NCBI GenBank assembly: GCA_013215445.1
Contig: JABSRA010000010.1
Location: 1-64,000, forward strand
Origin: Oceanospirillaceae bacterium
GTDB taxonomy: Bacteria; Pseudomonadota; Gammaproteobacteria; Pseudomonadales; Balneatricaceae
Direction of reading: 5' to 3'
DNA: 64,000 nucleotides
Under the pieces are notes generated by a model that worked only from the letters and a program-made list of their open reading frames with translations, made no database searches and was not told where the DNA came from. Made by a program: the position numbers and the translations under genes. Of the stretch, positions 37,700 through 45,595 are shown piece by piece (the stretch's first letter is position 1; every line of letters begins with the position of its first letter).

Positions 37700-38143
37700 T
37701 TAGGAATTTTTGATCTTATACTTGGGATGTAGATCCAACTTACTTAGCCATTTCTTCATTTCTTGTGTCTGAGCACCAGCTGCTGCCTCAAAATTGTAAA
37801 TAGATCTATGTAACATATTTACTGCTTCTTGTTTGAATTCTGCCTGAACATTTCCGTCAGTTGCATAATGTTTTAATGAATTTCTAGTTCCATTCACTAG
37901 TGAATTAAACTCATTTTTAGAATATTCAACATCGCTAAGTTGTCTTGATATATCGTTAATAATTCCCTTGATTGCATCATACATTTTAAGCTCGTCGTTA
38001 CTTTCAACTAGTTTCCCTAAAATCTCTTCAGCAGCACCCGATAAAGTAATAGACGGAATGAATTTATTTTCACTGTACATCGAAATTGATTCTTCGATTT
38101 GAATTCTACAAATTTCAATTTGTGAAATAGTTTGAATACACAT
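37700..38143 (-). CDS. Small HEPN-like protein (147 aa)
   Basis: A mostly helical protein: SGAAEEILGKLVESNDELKM, then EFNSLVNGTRNSLKHYATDG with R-N-S-L-K-H (RX4H), then EAVNMLHRSIYNFEAAAG. This three-part pattern matches HEPN-fold hypothetical proteins that carry RN-x-x-KH. AGGTAGGTAGGTA precedes the ATG. It starts 33 bp after the stop of the 275-aa gene, so the two are probably co-transcribed. It could act as an RNase or a partner of the larger protein; neither is shown. Confidence 0.65.
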   Translation of the reverse strand: MCIQTISQIEICRIQIEESISMYSENKFIPSITLSGAAEEILGKLVESNDELKMYDAIKGIINDISRQLSDVEYSKNEFNSLVNGTRNSLKHYATDGNVQAEFKQEAVNMLHRSIYNFEAAAGAQTQEMKKWLSKLDLHPKYKIKNS

Positions 38144-38176
38144 ACCGTACCTACCTACCTGACTGAATGCCTAACG

Positions 38177-39004
38177 CTACAAACGCGTCCCGCTCGAAGA
38201 GCTTTGCTGATTAGTATTGTTAGGTACGTTTAAATAATCAAATCTTTGGTAATGATTACTGCCCTTAAAAATTTCGGAGGTTAATACATTAAACAAAACA
38301 TTAGAAACCAATTCATACTCAGAGTTATCAAAATTATTCCAATCCGTATCATTTAAGTGATCCGAATCATGTATATGGATTTTATTTCGCAATTGTCTAA
38401 TTGGTTTAATCTTTGAGTAGGAATTAAAAGAAGCACCAAGCAATTTTTCACTTTCTACTTTTTTAGCTAGTTGATCAAAAGTCATTTGTGACTTTATTGG
38501 TTTATCAAGTTTTACCATAACATTAGTATCGTTTTTGTATTTGATACCATTTAGTTCGTATTCTGAAGTTTTAATATTATTTACTTTCCTCCAAGATGAA
38601 GTATTACCGTGACCTTCTGCTATAACTAAAAAGTTAAAAATAGCCTCTACAACGGACGCTCCATGTACAACAAAAGATTTTACGTTTTGCTTCTTTATTA
38701 CAGAAGACATGGATATATCAAGCATTACTCTATATAAGAATTCAATGTATTGGAGTGAATATGAAATGTTTTTTTTGATCGGATATGCTTCCTGAGCTGA
38801 AAAGTACTCATTCGGTGCTATAAAAAATTTTAGATGATTATCAAGAACACCTATAGCAGTTGGATACCAACGTTCTTCCTCATGATTTAAAGTAAGCATT
38901 TCAGTCACGGTATTCTCCATTAGTATAGCTAACGCTTTGCTAGGCGACTCGTGAAAATATGGGTCAGTCACAGTTTTAGGTTGTGTATAACCATTTAGAT
39001 TCAA
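38177..39004 (-). CDS. HEPN-like protein (275 aa), first gene of a two-gene unit
   Basis: The frame begins at TTG 39004 without a good ribosome binding site; an ATG at 38920 is the next choice. Helices around VVHGASVVEAIFNFLVIAEG and the motif IRQLRNKIHIHDSDHLND, with R-N-K-I-H-I-H, fit HEPN-type proteins. The tail (QQSSSSGTRL) is polar. It precedes the 147-aa HEPN-like gene on the same strand. IS110 lies directly upstream, so the original promoter or neighbour may have been displaced by insertion. Confidence 0.6.
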   Translation of the reverse strand: MNLNGYTQPKTVTDPYFHESPSKALAILMENTVTEMLTLNHEEERWYPTAIGVLDNHLKFFIAPNEYFSAQEAYPIKKNISYSLQYIEFLYRVMLDISMSSVIKKQNVKSFVVHGASVVEAIFNFLVIAEGHGNTSSWRKVNNIKTSEYELNGIKYKNDTNVMVKLDKPIKSQMTFDQLAKKVESEKLLGASFNSYSKIKPIRQLRNKIHIHDSDHLNDTDWNNFDNSEYELVSNVLFNVLTSEIFKGSNHYQRFDYLNVPNNTNQQSSSSGTRL

Positions 39005-39225
39005 ATATTTAGCTTATTGTATTCAAGATAAGTTAACCTATACTGAACACCGATCTGCGCAATTAGTTTTGGAATTTTCATCTTTTATATGAAATGTTTT
39101 TTACAGCGAGGCGTCAGATTCACGTTCAGACGAAGAATACATAGCAAAGAACTAGGCCAAATCATAGGGTTTAGGCTCATCAAAAATGGCAGCTTCAGGC
39201 CCTGAGTCATTAGGTCAAGATTTTT
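39005..39225. other. Spacer containing the right-end flank of the IS110 element
   Basis: About 220 bp between the HEPN unit and the transposase stop. The end of the insertion sequence should lie here, but IS110 elements lack terminal inverted repeats and I cannot fix the boundary. Confidence 0.4.
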
Positions 39226-40464
39226 TTAGGATAAGAGCGGCGACTTCCTCCTTCTTAATGCTTGTAAATATTTTGTCTCATCATAAGGTTTCCGATCTTT
39301 CCAACATTTAAAAATGATACGGAGCCACTTATACGCCAACGCTCTAACGGCTGCTTGATGGGAGTTTCCCTTCGCTCGATGCTTATCGTAGTAAATTGAC
39401 GCCCAGTAAGATGACTGGACTGTTTTAGCTGCCCATTCGATAATTGTTTGTCTTACAAATTTTGCGCAATGCCATCGCCAATGAATCCAAGTTTTTTGAC
39501 CACTGCTTACAGTGACAGGGGCGATTCCCATATAGGCTTGTAGTTGGGCTGCGCTACCAAAGCGATTCCTATCTTCGCCAAAAGCGACAAGCAAACGAGG
39601 GCCAAGACAAAGCCCTGCACCTGGTAGAGATTGGAAGAAATCAGAATCAGCCATCTCGTGAAATTCGCTAGCTATTTGTTTATCAAACTCTCTAATGGCA
39701 ATTGTCGCTGTATTTACTAGGGATGCAAGTGACTTTGCAAGCAGCTGATAGGGCTCAATAACAGCGGAATCTTCTGTTAGATACATTACTTTTTTACGCT
39801 GCTCTAATCGATAATTAAGCTTAACTGTTGATTGACCGCCATATGATTGAAAGAACTTGCGTATAGTCTGCTCTCGAGCGCGCTTAAAACATTGTAGGGT
39901 CGGCCAGCGAATTATGAAGTCACAAAATAGTTCGGTATTTCGATGAGAAAACCAATCAAGCGGTTGAGGATAGTAGTGTTTAAGAGCGCTTATAAGCTGA
40001 TTTACAAAACGTCGTTTGTCATCAACTAGGCTTCGTCTTTTTTCAACCAACACCTCAAGCTTCCTGATAGCAGCCCCTTGCCGTACGAGAGGCTTGAATT
40101 TCTGAGGGTAATTGAGTAACAGGTCCAAAGCAATTTCAGCATCTCTAGGATCACTTTTAGCGCCACTGGCAGTAAATGTTTCCCTGTATTTTGCAAGAGT
40201 TGCTGCGTGGATTGGAAATATAGTTACAAAATGATATTTTTGTAAGGCAAAAACAATTGGACCTTTATTTAATTCAATAGCTATTGCAATCTTACCCTTG
40301 TATCGTTTATGAAGTGAGTTTATCCAATGATCGATGGACTCCGGCGAATGGACTATCTCTTGAAAATGGCGTTTTTTCTGTCCTTTCTGTTGAATACAAA
40401 CGTCATGTTTTTTGTCCGCCCAATCTAATCCCACAAAAACAGCAAAATCCATAATTGTTTTCAT
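39226..40464 (-). CDS. IS110-family transposase/recombinase
   Basis: 412 aa. The N-terminal RuvC-like DEDD domain starts FVGLDWADKKHDVCI, with further acidic positions in AIELNKG and the ASGAKSDPRDAEIALDLL block. The C-terminal Transposase_20 domain has FFQSLPGAGLCLGPRLLVAF and QLQAYMGIAPVTVSSGQK, where the catalytic Ser lies in the VSSG text. The full length suggests an intact enzyme. Members of IS110 use a bridge RNA from the non-coding end to choose donor and target. Confidence 0.93.
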   Translation of the reverse strand: MKTIMDFAVFVGLDWADKKHDVCIQQKGQKKRHFQEIVHSPESIDHWINSLHKRYKGKIAIAIELNKGPIVFALQKYHFVTIFPIHAATLAKYRETFTASGAKSDPRDAEIALDLLLNYPQKFKPLVRQGAAIRKLEVLVEKRRSLVDDKRRFVNQLISALKHYYPQPLDWFSHRNTELFCDFIIRWPTLQCFKRAREQTIRKFFQSYGGQSTVKLNYRLEQRKKVMYLTEDSAVIEPYQLLAKSLASLVNTATIAIREFDKQIASEFHEMADSDFFQSLPGAGLCLGPRLLVAFGEDRNRFGSAAQLQAYMGIAPVTVSSGQKTWIHWRWHCAKFVRQTIIEWAAKTVQSSYWASIYYDKHRAKGNSHQAAVRALAYKWLRIIFKCWKDRKPYDETKYLQALRRRKSPLLS

Positions 40465-40690
40465 TTTGACACCTCCAGCTTATAGAGTATTTCCAAGTGT
40501 GCCTTAGCTCTGCGAAGCAAATATAGTAAGTAATTTGAAAGCGCGTGCCCTGAGTGTTCGTTATCGAGCGTAGGCGTAACCACAATATCGAAACAAAAGC
40601 GGTAAACATCGAATGTTCTTGGCCGTATATTCGTATATTGTGGCTACCAACTTGGCAGTCTAATTATGACTGATTTCAAGTCTCAATGAC
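40465..40690 (-). ncRNA. Candidate IS110 left-end non-coding region with bridge-RNA-like fold
   Basis: Upstream of the transposase gene is ~225 bp without coding. CCACAATAT (40580-40588) pairs with ATATTGTGG (40634-40642). Inside that loop AACAT and ATGTT (about 40606-40617) form a smaller hairpin. In the IS110 group the bridge RNA is encoded in this position. The fold and extent are my reading by eye, not a prediction. Confidence 0.4.
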
Positions 40691-40956
40691 TATATTTGGC
40701 CGATACCAGCCTCATGATTGATCAGAGCCCATAAGTCTGGAGCTGACACATTGCAGACATTTCAAAGGCTCTGGCGAAAGGTGATTTGAGAACAAAATGG
40801 TGTCTAGAAAACTAGGGACTTACCAGTCATTCTAGGATAAGAATAGATCGAGTTGGAAACTGAATCCAACCCGGTCAAGCCTGCGCTAATACAAATAAAG
40901 CTTCTGGATGAGGCATTGGAATAAAATGCTCTTTGTAAACTCAATAATATTGTGAT
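40691..40956. other. Spacer with a degraded repeat
   Basis: About 265 bp. The stretch TTGGCCGATACCAGCCTCAT near 40697 resembles TTGGCCGTTTCCAGTCTCAT near 44283, so both are probably scraps of one dispersed sequence. No gene. Confidence 0.4.
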
Positions 40957-41802
40957 TTATTCGTTTTTTACAGCAAGATTCTGAAGGTACTCTTCGCGCA
41001 TGTCTGTGTAATCTGTTTCCGAAATGCCGACAAAAGCTAATATTAATCCTAGTTCGCTGTGATTCTGCTGAGCTTCAGAAACGTGCCAATGACTACGATA
41101 AGCGTTGCTGATATCTTTTGCCAAAATAAGAGAGCACAGTAGCAGTTTTACTGATTCGTTATCACTACTCTCAAGGCCTAAATTTTTAATACTAGTAGCC
41201 TGAAGTATAATTGCATTCGTTACATTTTTTGGCATAAGCCAGCGCTCAGAAATTTCATAGCTTATTTGGATATGAGTCATTCCAAAAATGTCACTTTCTG
41301 CTTCAAGCCATGTATTTACAATGCAAGTGTCTATTCCATCGATGAATAGCTGATAACCATCTACTGCTTCCAGCATCATAGGTATACCACAATTATGCAT
41401 CATACCAAGAGAGTATGCTTCATCAGGACTGCCACTGGAAATTTTTTTTGAGATGCTAACCGTCAACTCCGCAACTTCTGTGGCAGTCTCCCAAAATTTT
41501 TCTAAATCGAGAGTTTTAGAGAATGAGTTTTTGAGAGATAAAAGTCGCAAAATAGTTAACATTTTGTTAAATCCAATGCGCATCAATGCTTCTTTCAGGG
41601 AAGAGACTCTACCCTTTCCTCCAAAAACGGGTGTATTTGCTGATGCAATACAAGCAGTGTATAAGGATACGTCCTTCATCATTATAGCAACCAACCGATC
41701 TACGGTTGCGTCATTACTGCCTAATAACTTAACAACTTCAAGTAACACTTGTGGCTGAGAAGGGATAATATAAGGCTTTTTTTGTTTACGCATATCAGTC
41801 AT
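40957..41802 (-). CDS. HDOD-domain signalling protein
   Basis: 281 aa from ATG 41802 (AAGAGA just upstream); the frame opens at a TTG at 41823. The HDOD domain covers most of the protein: PYIIPSQPQVLLEVVKLL, IMMKDVSLYTACIASANTP, SSLKEALMRIGFNKMLTIL and SLGMMHNCGIPMML. HDOD proteins lack HD-phosphohydrolase catalytic residues and act as regulators of motility, stress or c-di-GMP pathways. An EAL-HDOD gene of the same strand follows upstream after 250 bp. Confidence 0.85.
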   Translation of the reverse strand: MTDMRKQKKPYIIPSQPQVLLEVVKLLGSNDATVDRLVAIMMKDVSLYTACIASANTPVFGGKGRVSSLKEALMRIGFNKMLTILRLLSLKNSFSKTLDLEKFWETATEVAELTVSISKKISSGSPDEAYSLGMMHNCGIPMMLEAVDGYQLFIDGIDTCIVNTWLEAESDIFGMTHIQISYEISERWLMPKNVTNAIILQATSIKNLGLESSDNESVKLLLCSLILAKDISNAYRSHWHVSEAQQNHSELGLILAFVGISETDYTDMREEYLQNLAVKNE

Positions 41803-42054
41803 AAATCTCTTATATAGTGCCAAAAAAACAATATCAATCGATGAGAGAGAATCGATATAAAATTGTATTTTTAATGGCTTATTACTCGCGTTTGAGGGTG
41901 ATAGTGAGTTTATAAAAATGTTTCCTTTGGTCGATATCGACTGTCCCCAATCACTGGATTACCGCAGGATTTGACACATAGCTGCCGTTTTAACGTATCT
42001 GATAACAGGGACTCAAAAACCTTCATATATAAACTGTAATATTGGCGGTTGTCG

Positions 42055-43287
42055 TTAGGCCTGACCTACAGCTCCCATCGATTCGCTGGCCCAAATGATA
42101 CTTTCCCTATAGGCGCTGTCGTAGATGTCACTATCAATACCAGTGGATAGTTTGTTCCAATTTCCACAGGTAAAATTAATAGTATTATACAAAATTTTGC
42201 CCATATCACCCTGCCCCTCGCTGATCGCTGTCTTTATTTCTAAGCTCAGAGGGACTTGTTCCAGTAAATCGCTCATTTCTATATCTAACATAGCGTTTAA
42301 TCCCGATATCATACCGGCAATCATATAGCCTGAAACATCTAAAATACCGTTCGAGAGAGCTACTATTTCACACATTTTGCCGCGAATTAGTAATTGAGTA
42401 GCCAGCTCCTCTGGTTTATCTTCATTGGAAATCATCACAATGATCAGTGCCCATTTCTTTACCTCCCCAACTCCTAATATGTTGAGAGTCTCTTTCACTG
42501 AACTGATTTCGCACACTAAGCCATTGGCACTGGAGTTGACAATACGCAGTAATTTAAAAGTAAACACTGGATCTTTTAAAATGAGTTTTTCTAGTTCTTC
42601 ATTGCTGATATTTGGATTTTGTAAAGCTTGAATAATACTCAATAATTTAAGCTTGGATGGTTCAACTTTTGTGTTTTCGATTATTTTCGGTTTAGATAAA
42701 AAATAACCCTGAAATAATTTAAAGCCCAACGCCTTACAGTGATTATACATCTCGTGGGTTTCAATTTTTTCAGCCAATAGTACGACTTTATAAGGTCTTA
42801 GTTTTTCAACTTGTCCAGTGACTTGTTGAAAGCTCATACCCAATACATCGACCTTAATTATCTGAGCGAGTTTTAGCAGTGGGATGTATTGGTCGTCGTA
42901 AAGGAAGTCATCGAGGGCAATAGTGTAGCCTTTTTTACGCAGTGCCTGAACGCTTTTGATCAGATCATCAGTGACTTTAACATCTTCTAATATCTCTAGT
43001 ATAATTTGATTGTTAGGCAAGTCAGGTAAAGTATTATCCACTAATAAGTCATATGTTAAGTTGATAAAGGCGGGCAAACGTTTTAAATGTTTATCTTGAT
43101 AAACCGAGGTGTAGCTATTGAGAAGTACATCAATAGTCGCGAGCGATCCGGAGAAGTTAAAAACCGCATTATTGTCATTCGCGTCAGATCGATGTAGTAG
43201 CTCGTAGGCAACTGTCTGCATGTTAGTATTAAAAATGGGCTGACGTGCCATTAATGTTTTCTTTTTTAATTTTCTTGTGTTGGACAT
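42055..43287 (-). CDS. EAL-HDOD protein (YuxH-like)
   Basis: 410 aa. MARQPIFNTNMQTVAYELLHRS is the typical start of YuxH/CdgJ-like proteins, where EAL has become ELL. ILEILEDV, YTIALDDF and IIKVDVLGM are the remaining EAL-fold strands, with catalytic positions apparently altered, so the domain may not degrade c-di-GMP. The HDOD domain (about 205-395) has LEKLILKDPVFTFKLLRIVN and SVKETLNILGVGEVKKWAL. Likely a c-di-GMP-linked regulator, for example of motility. Confidence 0.88.
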   Translation of the reverse strand: MSNTRKLKKKTLMARQPIFNTNMQTVAYELLHRSDANDNNAVFNFSGSLATIDVLLNSYTSVYQDKHLKRLPAFINLTYDLLVDNTLPDLPNNQIILEILEDVKVTDDLIKSVQALRKKGYTIALDDFLYDDQYIPLLKLAQIIKVDVLGMSFQQVTGQVEKLRPYKVVLLAEKIETHEMYNHCKALGFKLFQGYFLSKPKIIENTKVEPSKLKLLSIIQALQNPNISNEELEKLILKDPVFTFKLLRIVNSSANGLVCEISSVKETLNILGVGEVKKWALIIVMISNEDKPEELATQLLIRGKMCEIVALSNGILDVSGYMIAGMISGLNAMLDIEMSDLLEQVPLSLEIKTAISEGQGDMGKILYNTINFTCGNWNKLSTGIDSDIYDSAYRESIIWASESMGAVGQA

Positions 43288-43969
43288 TAAATCAACCCTG
43301 TTAGCCGTATTTTCGGGGAGGATATGGATTCAATAGTCATCCCATCAAGCAGCACTGAAACTTCTTCTGATGATTATTCATCAAACATAATTCCAACTAG
43401 ATAATCCTGCTTAGGAGTTTGCGGGACCTGATACAAGCGGGAGTATTGATGCATAGACAACTTTGTAGATAGCTGCTTTCCACGATTACAAACATGTTGA
43501 TTAGTGGATATACCTTTCTTTTTTGTCTGTAATTCTAATATTCATCAACATATATCTCATTTACAATAAGGTTTTTAGGAACATATATGTAAACTCATTA
43601 AATATCATACATGTTAATAATTATTAATCCAGTTAAAACAACAATATAAAGAGACAAATCAAACACGTGCTGTCTGGATCTTACCAGAAAGTTAAGTTAA
43701 CTATCAGCCAACTTTAAAGTTTTCCGGAAATACAGCGAGCCGAGCTATGAAAATTTAAGCTGCTCACCAACTCATTTAGACAGGTCTTATGAACCAATTG
43801 GCTTCTAATAACTATTTCACGGCATCATCGGCAGAATTTGTGTAAATTTAGTCAAATAGAAGAACTCAGAAGATGAAACAAAGACCCACCAACATAATTT
43901 TAGTCTCAGTGAATTTACACGTGGAAAATTTATATTTATTGACTTCACGACAACGTTATTACAATTAAA
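43288..43969. other. Intergenic region
   Basis: About 680 bp, AT-rich, without a recognisable gene. Decayed coding DNA is likely because a LysR fragment starts at its right end. Confidence 0.35.
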
Positions 43970-44125
43970 ATGCTCTGCTATCCTGGTCTCTGCAAAACTA
44001 GCAGTTATTATAGTGATCAAAGAACAACGGCTTCGGCCAAAAGACTTCGCCTCAATCCATCATCAGTGGGCAAGTTCATTAGTGCGCTTGAAGACCGACT
44101 GGGGGGTACGTTAACTGACATGAAC
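43970..44125 (+). pseudogene. LysR-family HTH fragment
   Basis: The frame reads SAKRLRLNPSSVGKFISALE then DRLGGTL, which is the LysR DNA-binding helix-turn-helix and start of the linker helix. The ~30 residues before it and the ~40 after it do not fit a LysR protein, so only a scrap remains. It is on the opposite strand from the truncated LysR C-terminus at 49.07 kb and is not its missing half in place. Confidence 0.6.
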
Positions 44126-44577
44126 GATACTAAATATGATGTTAACCCATCCAGGCGAAGGCTTTATTCGGCATTGGGAAGCCTGTCTCGTCGAGATCGA
44201 CTAAACAGAGGAAGCGACAATTTTGGACATCCATTTTTATTCTATATACCATAGACTGGGAGCTGTGAAAGATGTCCGCAATTGGCCGTTTCCAGTCTCA
44301 TATTTGATCTGAACCTCACTGTCTGTAGCGGAGACAAAGCGGACGTTAATTCTGTCTAAAGGTTGAGTTATTACCAATATGGTAGACATGTCTATAAAAC
44401 TGACTTAGAGCTTACATCGGTGATGTTAAAACTCCATTTTACTGGATGTGTCGGGCTTAATATAATCTTGATGATTAATTTATAAATATGCTGATAAGTT
44501 GATGACAGAAGCATCTTATATATGTGTCGTAATTAGGCTGGGGAGTGGGCTTTATTTAGTGTTTTTTACTCCAAGCC
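44126..44577. other. Intergenic region with a degraded dispersed repeat
   Basis: About 450 bp. It includes GCAATTGGCCGTTTCCAGTC at about 44279, similar to text at about 40697. Otherwise nothing recognised. Confidence 0.35.
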
Positions 44578-44792
44578 GGCTCACTTTTTCGCTCACTTTT
44601 ATACCGCTCACTTTTCTTTTTGATAAAGACAAGTGAGCCGAACATGAACCCAGTAAATACAAGGGTTGTAGGTTGAAAAAGGCACGGCTCACTCACTTTT
44701 CTTGTATATACACTAAAAGTGAGTGAGCAGTACCCTAATTGCTCACTTTTCCACAAATGGCTCACTTTTGCCTCACTTTACGGCTCACTTTT
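44578..44792. repeat. Iteron-like array of GGCTCACTTTT units
   Basis: Direct copies of (G)GCTCACTTTT lie at about 44578, 44591, 44606, 44740, 44759 and 44782; GCCTCACTTTA at 44770 is a variant; GCTCACTCACTTTT at 44687 is a composite. Reverse-orientation copies are AAGTGAGCCG at 44631 and AAAAGTGAGTGAGC at 44714. Clustered 10-11-bp direct repeats next to a possible replication-protein fragment are typical of iteron-type plasmid or integrative-element origins. Confidence 0.7.
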
Positions 44793-44794
44793 CA

Positions 44795-45046
44795 TCAGCA
44801 ATTATCTGGCATAAATATCATGTTTCCACCCCTGATTATCTGCCCATCGGCAGCCAGTTTTGTTATCCAGCGATTAAGGTTTTTAGTCTCAATTCCCAGA
44901 GCTTTCAAACCATCCCTAACGAATTGAAAAGAGACAGACCCCCATCCTTTCTGCGAGTGCCACACCGCATGGTGGTTATTTGATAGATTGTTAGTGCTTG
45001 GTTTGTTCTCGCTGGTGGTCGCTTCTCTACCTTCCGGCATAAGCAC
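44795..45046 (-). CDS. Possible C-terminal fragment of an element replication protein
   Basis: 83 aa. KGWGSVSFQFVRDGLKALGI then ETKNLNRWITKLAADGQIIR and GGNMIFMPDNC reads like a small winged-helix C-terminus as found after the ATPase domain of RepA/primase-helicase proteins of plasmids and integrative elements. The Asn/Ser-rich text before it (STNNLSNNHHA) looks like a linker. The main ATPase part is absent upstream, so it is either a relic or a small protein. Its stop abuts the iteron array, as a rep gene would. The family assignment is tentative. Confidence 0.4.
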   Translation of the reverse strand: MLMPEGREATTSENKPSTNNLSNNHHAVWHSQKGWGSVSFQFVRDGLKALGIETKNLNRWITKLAADGQIIRGGNMIFMPDNC

Positions 45047-45252
45047 CAGTGTAGATATTGGATCAAAGTGAGTAGTTAGCGATTAAAGGTCATAGGCGAA
45101 GGTTTCCGGAGCTTCTGCGTCCACCAAATAGTGTTATCAGTGATTTTTTTAAAATAATAACTTATTTGCGTTTTATTGATGTGCTCCCATAAATCCCCCG
45201 TTTTAAGCAGGTCAAATTTATTATAAAAACCTCGTTAAAACGAGCTAAATAG
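45047..45252. other. Spacer before the second palindromic array
   Basis: About 205 bp, no recognised feature. The missing upstream part of the putative replication protein is not here. Confidence 0.35.
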
Positions 45253-45481
45253 CCAAAGCGGGAATTCCGGTCTTGGTTGAATATTATCAATTGAATTCCC
45301 AGAGTCCTAATTCGGACTCTGGTTAGGCTGGTGGAATAGCTTAAATAATTTGTTTTAACTCCGAAGATCTGCTGTTCTAAACATGCAAATAGCTACCGCA
45401 AGATTCTTCGGTAGCATTAGATCTGTAACATTTCACAGGAAATAAATACGTTTGTCACCCAGAACGGGAATTCACGTTCTG
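45253..45481. repeat. Palindromic repeat array, third copy (one unit plus a half)
   Basis: Same order and period as at 35.35 kb: degenerate HP1 at 45253-45276, HP2 at 45299-45322, HP3 at 45392-45415 (perfect GCTACCG/CGGTAGC), then HP1 again at 45460-45481 (period 206). Arms co-vary with the other copies: HP2 is CCAGAGTCC/GGACTCTGG, and the last HP1 has AGAACG/CGTTCT where the first copy has AGAGCG/CGCTCT. The intervening GGTGGAATAGCTTAA and TTTTAACTCCGAAGATCT stretches are conserved. It is in direct orientation relative to the first array. Confidence 0.92.
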
Positions 45482-45595
45482 ATTCTTTGTTGATTTGAAT
45501 CTGCTTAAGGTGCTTGAAACTATTTAGACAGGAGAAGTGGCCTAACCATTCTTTATTTATTAATCCAAATAAATAGCTTTCCCCTAATTTAGTTA

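Noticed and set aside
44723-44983. 86-codon open frame on the plus strand
   Set aside because: It runs across the iterons and antisense to the replication-protein-like frame; no start signal.
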